Below are positions 7,967 to 15,708 of a stretch of 30,146 bases of DNA, piece by piece. The notes under the pieces are model-generated. The model worked only from the letters and a program-made list of their open reading frames with translations, was not told where the DNA came from and did not search any database. The position numbers were made by a program, and so were the translations under genes. Position 1 is the first letter of the stretch. Every line of letters begins with the position of its first letter. The stretch lies in assembly GCA_002377025.1 (NCBI GenBank), contig DFPA01000058.1:1-30146 (forward strand). The letters are read 5' to 3'. Source of the DNA: Patescibacteria group bacterium UBA3527. Lineage in GTDB: Bacteria; Patescibacteriota; Minisyncoccia; Phycocordibacterales; UBA918.

Positions 7967-7979
7967 GTTTTGGTATAAT
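7951..7979 (+). promoter_or_regulatory. Extended -10 promoter for the 8013 gene
   Basis: TGGTATAAT (7971-7979) is a perfect extended -10 element. A -35-like CTGTCA (7951-7956) lies 17 bases upstream of the TATAAT hexamer, within the end of the nuclease gene. The expected transcript start at about 7986 gives a leader of about 27 bases. A second TATAGT at 8004-8009 is too close to the ATG to drive it without losing the start codon. Confidence 0.6.
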
Positions 7980-8012
7980 CGTCTGTATTAAACAATAACT
8001 CTGTATAGTTGT

Positions 8013-8534
8013 ATGACAGAACTTAATCAAGAAAACAAAAAGACAATTTCTGCGTTTGCAGCCGGACTGTTGGTAGGTGCTCTGCTGGTCTGGATTTTTA
8101 CCGGTGATAACGCAGCGGCACCGGCTGACCAACAAGGCGACGATCAAATAACTGTTGAGGGTGGCACAGAAGCTGAGGCAAACTCCGCAAGCCCAGATAC
8201 GGGCATCGATTCACCGACATTTGGTAATGGTAGTGCATCAGTAACTGATCAGAATGCCGGAATGGAAGTAACCCTAAACGGTGCGAACTTTCCATCGGAG
8301 GAAGGTTGGGTAGCTGTGCGAAGTTATAGCGAAGGTCAACTTGGTAGTATTTTGGGAGCAGCCAGATACAGTAATTCGGACGGATTAAAACCAAAGACGA
8401 TCTCACTCCTTACTCCAACTATTTCAGGAAGAACCTACGCCATTGTCTTTTTCTCTGAAGATGGCAACAAGACATTCAATCTAGATGGTGATGTGCAGAT
8501 TGATACCGACTTGACTACCTTCCAAGTCAACTAG
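8013..8534 (+). CDS. Membrane-anchored extracellular protein, DUF7282-like
   Basis: A 173-residue protein with a short cytoplasmic N terminus, one membrane helix (about 12-30) and a long low-complexity linker rich in Ala, Asp, Gly and Ser (about 31-80). The extracellular beta-rich domain contains GWVAVRSYSEGQLGSILGAA and GRTYAIVFFSEDGNKTFNL. The pattern reminds me of the DUF7282 family, described mainly from secreted or surface proteins, but this was not tested by search. No catalytic residues are evident. It has its own promoter and is followed by a strong terminator, so it is probably a single-gene unit. A surface or adhesion role is a guess. Confidence 0.6.
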   Translation: MTELNQENKKTISAFAAGLLVGALLVWIFTGDNAAAPADQQGDDQITVEGGTEAEANSASPDTGIDSPTFGNGSASVTDQNAGMEVTLNGANFPSEEGWVAVRSYSEGQLGSILGAARYSNSDGLKPKTISLLTPTISGRTYAIVFFSEDGNKTFNLDGDVQIDTDLTTFQVN

Positions 8535-8550
8535 CAGCAGCTGCATGTAG

Positions 8551-8580
8551 CAAAAAAGCCACAAGATGGCTTTTTTGTTT
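8551..8580 (+). terminator. Intrinsic terminator
   Basis: CAAAAAAGCCA (8551-8561) and TGGCTTTTTTG (8567-8577) form a perfect 11-bp stem with a 5-base loop. The T-run is part of the stem and is followed by TTT. It lies 16 bases after the stop of the 8013 gene. Confidence 0.88.
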
Positions 8581-8581
8581 G

Positions 8582-8590
8582 TGCTATACT
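8582..8590 (+). promoter_or_regulatory. Extended -10 box for the 8606 gene
   Basis: TGCTATACT is an extended -10 element directly after the terminator. A transcript starting at about 8597 would carry only about 9 untranslated bases before ATG 8606. No convincing -35 box is visible. Confidence 0.5.
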
Positions 8591-8605
8591 TTCGACATAG
8601 ACACA

Positions 8606-9382
8606 ATGGCTGAATATACATACAAATACAATCCTGATAGGGGAGCGGACTGGAACTATGGTGGAATGAAGTGGAGACTGTCACGTTCAAAAATTGATTT
8701 GTTCATGGAGTGTCCTAGATGCTTCTATTTGGATAACAAACTGGGTACAAAACGTCCGGGTTTTCCTTCCTTCAATTTGAATATTGCGGTAGATGAGCTA
8801 TTCAAGAAAGAATTTGATGGACATCGTGCAGCCGGTACTCCTCATCCGATAATGACCAAGTACGAGCTTGATGCGGTGCCGTTTAAGCACAGAGATATTG
8901 ACTTATGGCGGGACAACTTCAAAGGTCTGGAACATACCCACAAGGAGACAGGCCTAACTGTTTCAGGAGCTGTGGATGATGTTTGGCAAAACTCGAAAGG
9001 AAAACTCATTATCGTCGATTACAAAGCTACTTCTAAGTCGGAGAAGATTGAAGAATTGGGAGATTCGCCATGGGAAAAACAATACCAACGCCAGCTTGGA
9101 GTCTATAGGTGGCTCTTGGAACAGAATGGTTTTGAAGTGGAAGAAGAGGGATACTTAGTATATGCCAACGCTGACAAATCAGTAGATGTATTCGACAACA
9201 AGCTCACATTTGATACAACATTGGTGTCGTGCCCTACAGACATAAGTTGGATAGAGAATACACTCAGAAACATCAAGATATGTCTTGAGGACAAGAAATA
9301 TCCCGCTCCTGGAGAGAATTGCGAATATTGCCCTTATCGTGAGGCATGTGGTAAGAAATTGCAAGCTATCTATAAAGAATAA
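8606..9382 (+). CDS. Cas4/RecB-like PD-(D/E)XK nuclease with probable Fe-S cluster
   Basis: A 258-residue protein of the PD-(D/E)XK nuclease superfamily. The N-terminal motif SRSKIDLFMECPRCFYL carries C36. The nuclease core shows GAVDD (D124), then VDYK with D138 and K140, and a downstream QRQLGVYRWLL motif. The C terminus has C239, C242 and C248 (CEYCPYREAC), which with C36 would form the four-cysteine 4Fe-4S site known in Cas4 and AddB. No CRISPR array or other cas gene is present, so this is better seen as a stand-alone DNA repair exonuclease. ATG 8606 is preferred over TTG 8579, which lies upstream of the -10 box. The next gene starts one base after this stop and encodes a DNA repair methyltransferase domain. 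Confidence 0.78.
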   Translation: MAEYTYKYNPDRGADWNYGGMKWRLSRSKIDLFMECPRCFYLDNKLGTKRPGFPSFNLNIAVDELFKKEFDGHRAAGTPHPIMTKYELDAVPFKHRDIDLWRDNFKGLEHTHKETGLTVSGAVDDVWQNSKGKLIIVDYKATSKSEKIEELGDSPWEKQYQRQLGVYRWLLEQNGFEVEEEGYLVYANADKSVDVFDNKLTFDTTLVSCPTDISWIENTLRNIKICLEDKKYPAPGENCEYCPYREACGKKLQAIYKE

Positions 9383-9383
9383 T

Positions 9384-9635
9384 ATGAAGACATTTTCTGA
9401 TAGAGTGTATGAGGTGGTAATAAATATACCTAGAGGGGAGACTTTATCCTATGCTGAAGTTGCCAGGAAGGCCGGCTCCCCAAGAGCGTTTAGGGCGGTT
9501 GCTAACTTAATGGCAAAGAATTACAATTTGGCTATACCGTGCCATCGTGTAATAAGGTCAAACGGAGAATTAGGTGGATATAACAGAGGCGGTGTCGAAG
9601 CTAAGAAGAAATTACTTATAAATGAAAGTAACTAA
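9384..9635 (+). CDS. Short O6-alkylguanine-DNA alkyltransferase domain protein
   Basis: An 83-residue protein comprising only the DNA-binding/active-site domain of the Ogt/MGMT family. The N-terminal domain found in Ada-C and Ogt is missing. It keeps the acceptor-cysteine motif IPCHRVI (C53), the arginine-finger helix FRAVANLM (R37) and the SNGELGGYNRG segment. The cysteine argues for a suicidal methyltransferase, whereas alkyltransferase-like proteins usually replace it with Trp. It starts one base after the nuclease gene's stop, suggesting co-translation and a joint repair role. An upstream in-frame extension to 9285 overlaps the nuclease gene and is unlikely. Confidence 0.85.
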   Translation: MKTFSDRVYEVVINIPRGETLSYAEVARKAGSPRAFRAVANLMAKNYNLAIPCHRVIRSNGELGGYNRGGVEAKKKLLINESN

Positions 9636-9636
9636 C

Positions 9637-9945
9637 ATGGATGACCAAGCATTTAATCAAAAACAAGGTGAAGTAAATGAAGCTCAAGACCAGCTCAGAC
9701 GACTGGAAGCAAAGATTGATGAGAAAAGAAGAACAAGAGAAGCAGACCAAAGAGGGCGAAGACAAGAAATTCAAAGGGCTTTCGAGGAAAAACTGCACGC
9801 TGCAGAGAAGTGGCGCGATGAGATGCTGGCGCAACTCGCTCAGAACGCTGACGACTCCGTCAAGGCTTTCATGAAAGAAAAGACTCTACTGGAGAAAAAA
9901 ATTGAGATGTTGCAAAGAGAGCTGGATAACATTCGCCGTAGTTAA
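9637..9945 (+). CDS. Small coiled-coil protein of unknown function
   Basis: A 102-residue, highly charged and almost entirely helical protein. Glu, Lys, Arg and Gln dominate, and heptad-like spacing suggests a long coiled coil. I recognise no domain. ATG 9637 follows the previous stop by one base, matching the stop-N-ATG pattern seen elsewhere in this window. ATG 9622 would add 5 residues and overlap the previous gene. The stop overlaps the next start as TAATG. There is no signal peptide or membrane helix. Lying between a repair methyltransferase and an HD hydrolase, its role cannot be inferred. Confidence 0.6.
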   Translation: MDDQAFNQKQGEVNEAQDQLRRLEAKIDEKRRTREADQRGRRQEIQRAFEEKLHAAEKWRDEMLAQLAQNADDSVKAFMKEKTLLEKKIEMLQRELDNIRRS

Positions 9946-10523
9946 TGTACACCGAGAAGGTAGAAAAAGCTCTTCGAGCGGCCAGTACTCTGCATAGAGA
10001 CCAAGTTAGAAAGGGACCGGGTAACCCCCCTTATGTAACACATCTTTTTGCTGCCGCCTTGATTGTTTCTCAGTATACATCTGATGAAGATGTTGTTGTA
10101 AGCACTATTTTGCATGACACTATTGAGGATACCGACTACACATTGGAGGAATTGGAGGAAGATTTTGGCTCCAGGATCAGAGAAATAGTTCAGGCTGTTA
10201 CAGAACCGAAGGAAATTAAAGACTGGAGCAAGAGAAAAGATCGGTACTTAAAGTCACTTAAAAGTGGCCCCAATGAAGCTCTGTTGGTAGCAGCAGCTGA
10301 TAAAATACACAATATGCTGAGTATCGTACGTGATTTTACAGGCCATGAGGACAAATTTGTTAGAGAGTTTGGCGGTTCATTAGATGAGAGACTGGGGCAG
10401 TATCAAAACTTCGGCAACCTCATCAATAGCCGAGTTAAAAATGCTATCGTGCACGAATTTAATACGGTATTTATGAAATATAAGCAGTTTCTAGTTGAAC
10501 TAGAGACATTACAAAAGAAATGA
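9945..10523 (+). CDS. HD-domain phosphohydrolase, RelA/SpoT hydrolase-like
   Basis: A 192-residue HD-superfamily metal-dependent phosphohydrolase. The metal ligands are in place: H33 (VTHLFAAAL), H57-D58 with the following EDT (ILHDTIEDT), and D119 in AADKIHN. These motifs match the (p)ppGpp hydrolase domain of RelA/SpoT and Mesh1. No synthetase or TGS domain is attached, so it may be a small alarmone hydrolase or may act on another nucleotide. It begins in a TAATG overlap with the coiled-coil gene and ends one base before the peptidase gene, so it lies within an operon. The substrate is inferred from family resemblance only. Confidence 0.8.
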   Translation: MYTEKVEKALRAASTLHRDQVRKGPGNPPYVTHLFAAALIVSQYTSDEDVVVSTILHDTIEDTDYTLEELEEDFGSRIREIVQAVTEPKEIKDWSKRKDRYLKSLKSGPNEALLVAAADKIHNMLSIVRDFTGHEDKFVREFGGSLDERLGQYQNFGNLINSRVKNAIVHEFNTVFMKYKQFLVELETLQKK

Positions 10524-10524
10524 T

Positions 10525-12291
10525 ATGAAAAGCAGAAAGACGAAAATGAAATTAGAATGGGATTTGAAAAAGCATTATTATAAGAGTGAGAAGGACCCAC
10601 AAATAGAGAAAGACCTAAAAAAATCTGAACGGGCCTTTAAGCGGTTTGTTCAGAAATATAAGAACAGCCAGTTCACATCCTCGGCCAGTAAGCTACTAAA
10701 CTCATTGAAAGACTATGAAAAACTGATGGGATTATCTGTGTCTAAACCGGCTTACTATTTTCACTACAGAAAGGAACTCTCCGCTACTGATAAGGTAGCT
10801 GCCATGGAGCTAAATAAACTGGAAGCAAGGCTGACAGAGTTGGAAAATTCGATACTCTTCTATGAAGTTGCACTGGCTCAGATTGATAAAGCAAAGCAAA
10901 AGCAGTATTTGCGAAGTAACCTTCTTAGTGATTACCGCGAGTATCTGCGACGCGTGTTTCGTGACGCAAGATTTGTTCTTTCTGAACCTGAAGAGAGGGT
11001 ATTAAACTTAAAGTCTATGCCGGCACGTAGTATGTGGATAGCTGCAACGGATAAAATCCTGAATCAGAAGACAATTGTACACAAGGGGAAATCTGTCCCT
11101 ATTCACGGAGCTCTTATGGGTTATATGGATAAGAACAAAAAAGAACGCCATCAGATCTACAACAAGGCGGTGACTGTCTTGGAGGAAGTGGCTCCGGTGG
11201 TGGAAAGCGAGCTGAATGCTCTTTACACCGACAAAAAGATCAACGATGAGCTTCGCGGTTACACACTGCCGTACGAGGGTACGCTAAACTCTTACGATCA
11301 ATCGGTAGAGAGTCTTGAATCCTTGCGTAAATTAATTACCACCGAAGGCTATGACCTTAGTCGAAAGTTCTATTCACTAAAGAAGAAATGGCTTAAAAAA
11401 GAACTGACCTTTATCGACCGTGATGAAGGTAGGTCAAAAATAGCAAAAATTCCATTTGCAAAAGCGGTGACAATTTGTCGTGAAGTATTTTATGAAGTGA
11501 ATGAGAAATACGGGAAAATATTTGATGAAATGCTTGAAAGTGGACAATTAGACGTATACCCCAGAAAAGGCAAAGGCGGAGGTGCTTTTTGCAGTAGTGG
11601 AATCAATCAACCAACCATGGTTTTCCTCAATCACAATGATGGTCTGGATGGTCTACGAACACTTGCTCACGAAATGGGACACGCTGTACATGCGTACAGA
11701 AGTAAGCTCCAGCCGGTTTTATATGAGGGACATTCTATAGCCACCGCTGAAACCGCCAGCACCTTCTTTGAAGGTTTGGTTATGAAGAAGTTACTCAATA
11801 AGTCCACAGGCAAGGAAAAAGTAGAGCTCTTAAACAAACACATTAGCGACAATCTGAAAACTATCGTAATGTGCATTGCCAGATTTGAGATAGAACTGGA
11901 ATTTCATCAAAAAGTGCGCCAGTGCGGCCTTCTTACTTGGCAAGAAATGAGGAATATATACGTTTACCATATGAAGAAAATGTCCGGCAGGGCAGTTAAA
12001 GTGCGCCCCATCGACGGTATGCATTTCGTATACAAACCGCACTACCGTATGAATTTTTACCAATACTCATATTCCTTTGGTAGTCTGGTCAGTAATATAA
12101 TGATTGCACGATATCTGGAGAATGAAACTTATCGCAGCGAAGTGGACAGGTTTCTTACTGCCGGAGAATCCTTGTCTGTTGATGGTATATTTAAGTCCAT
12201 AGGAATAGATACCAGCAGAATAGCAGTTCTTAGAGAGGGTCTTGCTTTACTGGAAAAAGATATTGCGGAGTTTGCTAGGTTAATTAAATAG
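10525..12291 (+). CDS. M3 family oligoendopeptidase (PepF-like)
   Basis: A 588-residue zinc metallopeptidase of the M3 (oligoendopeptidase F/thimet) family, which degrades short peptides in the cytoplasm. The zinc-binding motif HEMGH is at residues 382-386, and the third ligand is probably E409 in ATAETAST. The C-terminal RMNFYQYSYSFG segment matches the substrate-tyrosine region of the family. The length is typical for PepF. There is no signal peptide. A second ATG at 10546 (MKLEWDLKKHYY) is a possible alternative start with a more usual N terminus. It starts one base after the HD gene and is followed one base later by a small membrane protein. Confidence 0.9.
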   Translation: MKSRKTKMKLEWDLKKHYYKSEKDPQIEKDLKKSERAFKRFVQKYKNSQFTSSASKLLNSLKDYEKLMGLSVSKPAYYFHYRKELSATDKVAAMELNKLEARLTELENSILFYEVALAQIDKAKQKQYLRSNLLSDYREYLRRVFRDARFVLSEPEERVLNLKSMPARSMWIAATDKILNQKTIVHKGKSVPIHGALMGYMDKNKKERHQIYNKAVTVLEEVAPVVESELNALYTDKKINDELRGYTLPYEGTLNSYDQSVESLESLRKLITTEGYDLSRKFYSLKKKWLKKELTFIDRDEGRSKIAKIPFAKAVTICREVFYEVNEKYGKIFDEMLESGQLDVYPRKGKGGGAFCSSGINQPTMVFLNHNDGLDGLRTLAHEMGHAVHAYRSKLQPVLYEGHSIATAETASTFFEGLVMKKLLNKSTGKEKVELLNKHISDNLKTIVMCIARFEIELEFHQKVRQCGLLTWQEMRNIYVYHMKKMSGRAVKVRPIDGMHFVYKPHYRMNFYQYSYSFGSLVSNIMIARYLENETYRSEVDRFLTAGESLSVDGIFKSIGIDTSRIAVLREGLALLEKDIAEFARLIK

Positions 12292-12292
12292 T

Positions 12293-12526
12293 ATGACAAT
12301 TTTGATTTGGGGGATGACTTTATCACTTGTCGGTAAACTTACTTTGGCTCTAAGTCTGATATTGGCTCACGGTAAAGTGATGCGACAACACGAAATCGAC
12401 GAGGCTGTCATACAAACATTTAAGTTGGAGAAAACACTTGGTATTATCGGTGTCGTTTTCCTGGTGGTTGGCTATATCCTGGAACTCCATCATTTTGTGG
12501 GACTCTCATTTTTGTTAGGAATGTAA
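12293..12526 (+). CDS. Small two-helix membrane protein
   Basis: A 77-residue protein with two hydrophobic segments (about 4-25 and 48-75) joined by a polar loop rich in Glu and His. It starts one base after the M3 peptidase stop. I recognise no family. The length, helix pattern and operon spacing support it as a real gene. The function is unknown. Confidence 0.6.
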   Translation: MTILIWGMTLSLVGKLTLALSLILAHGKVMRQHEIDEAVIQTFKLEKTLGIIGVVFLVVGYILELHHFVGLSFLLGM

Positions 12527-12549
12527 TTCTATGCTAATTTAGCCTACAT

Positions 12550-14418
12550 ATGAGTGGAAACGAAATAAGAAAGAAATTCTTAGAGTTTGCCGTTAGAAAT
12601 GGGCACGCTATTATCCCCAGCTCCGGCCTTGTTCCGGAAAATGATCCTACTACTTTGTTCACAGGAAGCGGGATGCAACCATTGGTACCTTACCTTTTGG
12701 GTGAAGAACACCCTAAAGGTAAGCGTTTGGCAAACTCACAGAAGTGTTTCCGTGCTGAAGATATAGAGGAGGTAGGAGATAACAGACACACCACTTTCTT
12801 TGAAATGCTCGGCAATTGGTCATTGGGTGATTACTTTAAAGAAGAGCAACTACAGTGGTATTACGAATTTTTAGTCGATGAACTGGGTATTGATCCGAAC
12901 AAACTATACGTGACCGCTTTTGTGGGAGATGAAGAAAGTGATATTCCCAAAGACACTGAATCAGTAAAGATTTGGCAAAAGTTGTTTGCAAGTAGAGGAA
13001 TAAGCAATGATGTAGCTGAAATTGGTAGCGAAGACAACGGTTACACAAGAGGTATTAAGGAAGGTGAAAGAATTTTCTACTATGACGCCAAGAAGAATTG
13101 GTGGAGTCGAGCAGGTACTCCCATCGACATGCCGGTTGGAGAAATAGGCGGACCTGACAGTGAAGTTTTCTATGATTTTGGTACACCGCATGATAAAAAA
13201 TGGGGTGAACATTGTCACCCTAACTGCGACTGCGGCCGTTTTATGGAGATAGGAAATTCTGTTTTTATGGAATATGTGAAAACAGACAGCGGTTTTGAAA
13301 AATTGCCGGCGCAGAACGTGGACTTTGGCGGAGGTTTGGAGAGAGTGGCAGCCGCCCTACACGATGACAGCGACATGTTCAACGTAGATTTGCTCCATAA
13401 CATAATTAAGAAAATTGAGGAGCTTTCCGGCAAGGAGTATGCGTCCGACAAAGAATCCTTCCGCATTATTGCCGACCATATTCGTGGTGCGGTTTTCATG
13501 ATCGCCGATGGTGTCTTACCCGGCAGCAGCGACCAAAACTATTTTGTTAGGCGGTTGTTGCGTCGAGCGGTGCGCTATTCTGACAAACTGGGCGTTCAAG
13601 AGGACAAGTTTGCAGAAATAGGAGAAAGAGTCATAGAAACCTTCGGGTTGTATTACACCAACCTTCATGAGAAGCGAGAAATTATTAATGAGGCCCTTTG
13701 CGCAGAAGAGATGACTTTTAGAAAGACGCTGGATAAAGGCCTTAAGGAGTTCGAAAAAATCAGTCAAAATGGTGTGAGTGGACATGATGCTTTTGTACTA
13801 TTTACCACCTATGGCTTCCCATATGAACTCACGGAGGAATTGGCCAACGAGAAAGGCCTTACGCTAGACAAAAGTGAGTTTGAAACAGAAATGAAAGCAC
13901 ATCAAGATAAGTCACGAGCCGGAGCGGAACAAAAATTTAAAGGGGGGCTGGCAGATCATTCAGATAAGGTCGTGCAATATCATACTGTCACACATTTGCT
14001 ACTATCCGGATTAAGAAAACATCTGGGCGAACATGTTCACCAGGCCGGTTCAAACATTACCGGAGAAAGACTACGCTTCGATTTCACTCATAATGAAAAG
14101 ATGACAGATGATGAAAAGCACAAAGTTGAGAAATTTGTAAATGACGCTCTAGAAGCGGGGGGGGTTGTAAGTACAGATGTCATGTCAAAAGAGGCCGCAC
14201 AAGAGGACAAAACCATCGAAGCTAGCTTCTGGGACAGATATCCCGACGAGGTGAAGGTATACACCATTACCAACAGTCAAGGCGATGTTATCTCCAGAGA
14301 ACTGTGCGGAGGACCACATGTTACTAACTTGAGCGAGATAAAAGGTAAATTTGTCTTAAGAAAGGAGGAATCTTCTGCAGCAGGAGTGCGACGCATAAAG
14401 GGTGAACTGACTGAGTAA
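12550..14418 (+). CDS. alaS: Alanyl-tRNA synthetase, short form
   Basis: Class II synthetase charging tRNA-Ala. At 622 residues it is about 250 shorter than the E. coli enzyme. The catalytic domain is intact (FTGSGMQPLVPYLLG, RHTTFFEMLGNWS, NVDFGGGLERVAA), and so is the editing domain, with HTVTH (H478, H482) and CGGPH (C586, H590). The protein ends about 30 residues after CGGPH, so the whole C-Ala oligomerisation/tRNA-elbow domain is missing. The stop is not an obvious recent truncation, because the tail RRIKGEL is the normal end of the editing domain. Short AlaRS forms are, to my knowledge, known in Patescibacteria. The start is at 12550 without a clear Shine-Dalgarno sequence. Confidence 0.96.
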   Translation: MSGNEIRKKFLEFAVRNGHAIIPSSGLVPENDPTTLFTGSGMQPLVPYLLGEEHPKGKRLANSQKCFRAEDIEEVGDNRHTTFFEMLGNWSLGDYFKEEQLQWYYEFLVDELGIDPNKLYVTAFVGDEESDIPKDTESVKIWQKLFASRGISNDVAEIGSEDNGYTRGIKEGERIFYYDAKKNWWSRAGTPIDMPVGEIGGPDSEVFYDFGTPHDKKWGEHCHPNCDCGRFMEIGNSVFMEYVKTDSGFEKLPAQNVDFGGGLERVAAALHDDSDMFNVDLLHNIIKKIEELSGKEYASDKESFRIIADHIRGAVFMIADGVLPGSSDQNYFVRRLLRRAVRYSDKLGVQEDKFAEIGERVIETFGLYYTNLHEKREIINEALCAEEMTFRKTLDKGLKEFEKISQNGVSGHDAFVLFTTYGFPYELTEELANEKGLTLDKSEFETEMKAHQDKSRAGAEQKFKGGLADHSDKVVQYHTVTHLLLSGLRKHLGEHVHQAGSNITGERLRFDFTHNEKMTDDEKHKVEKFVNDALEAGGVVSTDVMSKEAAQEDKTIEASFWDRYPDEVKVYTITNSQGDVISRELCGGPHVTNLSEIKGKFVLRKEESSAAGVRRIKGELTE

Positions 14419-14469
14419 TACCGGTATATTAGCAATCCACCTTATAGATCAACTTAGTGACTCTGATCT

Positions 14470-14478
14470 TGGTATAAT
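14470..14478 (+). promoter_or_regulatory. Extended -10 promoter, leaderless start of the 14485 gene
   Basis: TGGTATAAT is a perfect extended -10 element, and only 6 bases separate it from ATG 14485. The transcript would begin at or within one base of the ATG. A 10-bp perfect palindrome, ATACCGGTAT (14418-14427), lies between alaS and this promoter and could be an operator. Confidence 0.65.
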
Positions 14479-14484
14479 TTTCCA

Positions 14485-15654
14485 ATGAAACAACTCTTCA
14501 AGAGAAAGAGTAAAGCGAGGTTCAGTGTCCTTTTGCTTATCAAGGCCACTCATGTCTCATTGGTTATTTTTTCCACCAAAGATGGGCAGTCTGACGTAGT
14601 TTGGTCGGCAGAAGAGAATATACGTTTTCACGAAGGCGAAGCAAGTGTTGAAGTTTTTAAACGAATGGGTGCAGCGATTCTACGTTTAGGCCTTGCACTG
14701 GAGGATGACGGCTTGAAGAAGCTAAAAGCCACCAGTGGTGGTGTAAATGTGGACAGTTTTCACGGGGTCATGAGTTCCCCCTGGTCATATACAGTATCAA
14801 GAAATATCAACGTTGAGTTTGAGGAAGAAACCCAAATCACAGATACGGTCATACTCGAGGCGACGCAGGCATCCGATGAACAATCTGAGGCCTTCGTATC
14901 CGGAAAAAAGTTCTTTAAGCAACTGGGAATTTATCCGATCAGTAAAAGAAATACCGGCAAGTTGCTTAATGGATACGAAGTGAATGATCCGATTGGACTA
15001 ACTGCCAAAACCATTACTATTGAGCATACAGTCGAGCTCACACAAGAAAAGCTCATTAGTGCCGTTGAGGAATTAAAGGACAAGATGTTCCCTAAGAGTA
15101 AGCTTTATTTCCATACATTCAGTGGTCTGATACTCGATGCAGTGAGAAATAATTTTAGAACACCCCGCAACATTTCAATAGTCGATATTTCTGATGAAGT
15201 TACGGAAGTGAATGTTTACCATGCTATGACCTGCTTACGTTCATTGCATCGGGATATTGGACGGATGGATTTGGTGAGAAATATAGCTAAAATATCTAAG
15301 CTGCCAGAAGGTGAAGTCAGTAGTTATCTTAAGACAGATATTTCGAACCTGCGCGAGAATTTGAACAAAACCAAACGTGCCAGGTTCGATAAAGTAATAG
15401 ATGATTTTGTCACCGATCTTACTGATTTTGTTAGTGATGTGGGTAAAGATGTCCAATTACCAAAGTATGTATTCTTTCTTGCCTACTCCGGTGAATTAAG
15501 CTTTTTTGCTGACATTCTTTGCGATGCCTTACATAAGACAACCGGAGTTGATCATGTGGTACAACCTGTTGCTGCCGAAATCTTTGACGTTCGCGGGAAT
15601 GCTTCGGTCTCTTCATTGGCAGTTGTCAGTGCTCTTGGTATAAAAGAAAGATAA
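14485..15654 (+). CDS. PilM/FtsA-like actin-fold (SHS2-type) protein
   Basis: A 389-residue soluble protein. The overall pattern resembles divergent FtsA/PilM ASKHA-fold proteins of Patescibacteria. It has an N-terminal beta-hairpin (FSVLLLIKATHVSLVIFS), a MSSPWSYTVSRNI segment (residues 96-108) reminiscent of the SHS2-containing subdomain, and a second beta-hairpin (IVDISDEVTEVNVY, about 232-245) placed like the phosphate-2 loop. Canonical ATP-binding glycines are weak, so nucleotide binding may be lost. The neighbouring gene encodes a membrane protein with a short conserved-looking cytoplasmic tail, an arrangement like PilM-PilN. It has its own leaderless-type promoter. A role in a pilus-like or envelope-spanning assembly is inferred only. 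Confidence 0.6.
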   Translation: MKQLFKRKSKARFSVLLLIKATHVSLVIFSTKDGQSDVVWSAEENIRFHEGEASVEVFKRMGAAILRLGLALEDDGLKKLKATSGGVNVDSFHGVMSSPWSYTVSRNINVEFEEETQITDTVILEATQASDEQSEAFVSGKKFFKQLGIYPISKRNTGKLLNGYEVNDPIGLTAKTITIEHTVELTQEKLISAVEELKDKMFPKSKLYFHTFSGLILDAVRNNFRTPRNISIVDISDEVTEVNVYHAMTCLRSLHRDIGRMDLVRNIAKISKLPEGEVSSYLKTDISNLRENLNKTKRARFDKVIDDFVTDLTDFVSDVGKDVQLPKYVFFLAYSGELSFFADILCDALHKTTGVDHVVQPVAAEIFDVRGNASVSSLAVVSALGIKER

Positions 15655-15668
15655 GTTGGCAATATGTG

Positions 15669-15697
15669 TGTACAGGATGATAATTAATGGCTATACT
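15669..15697 (+). promoter_or_regulatory. Promoter of the 15709 gene
   Basis: TGTACA (15669-15674) and TATACT (15692-15697) are spaced by 17 bases. The expected start is at about 15704, leaving about 5 untranslated bases before ATG 15709. No Shine-Dalgarno sequence fits in that leader. Confidence 0.5.
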
Positions 15698-15708
15698 AGA
15701 CAGTAAAC

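Noticed and set aside
8606..9382. CRISPR-Cas locus suggested by the Cas4-like nuclease
   Set aside because: No direct-repeat array and no other cas gene is visible anywhere in the window. The Cas4-like fold also occurs in stand-alone repair nucleases.
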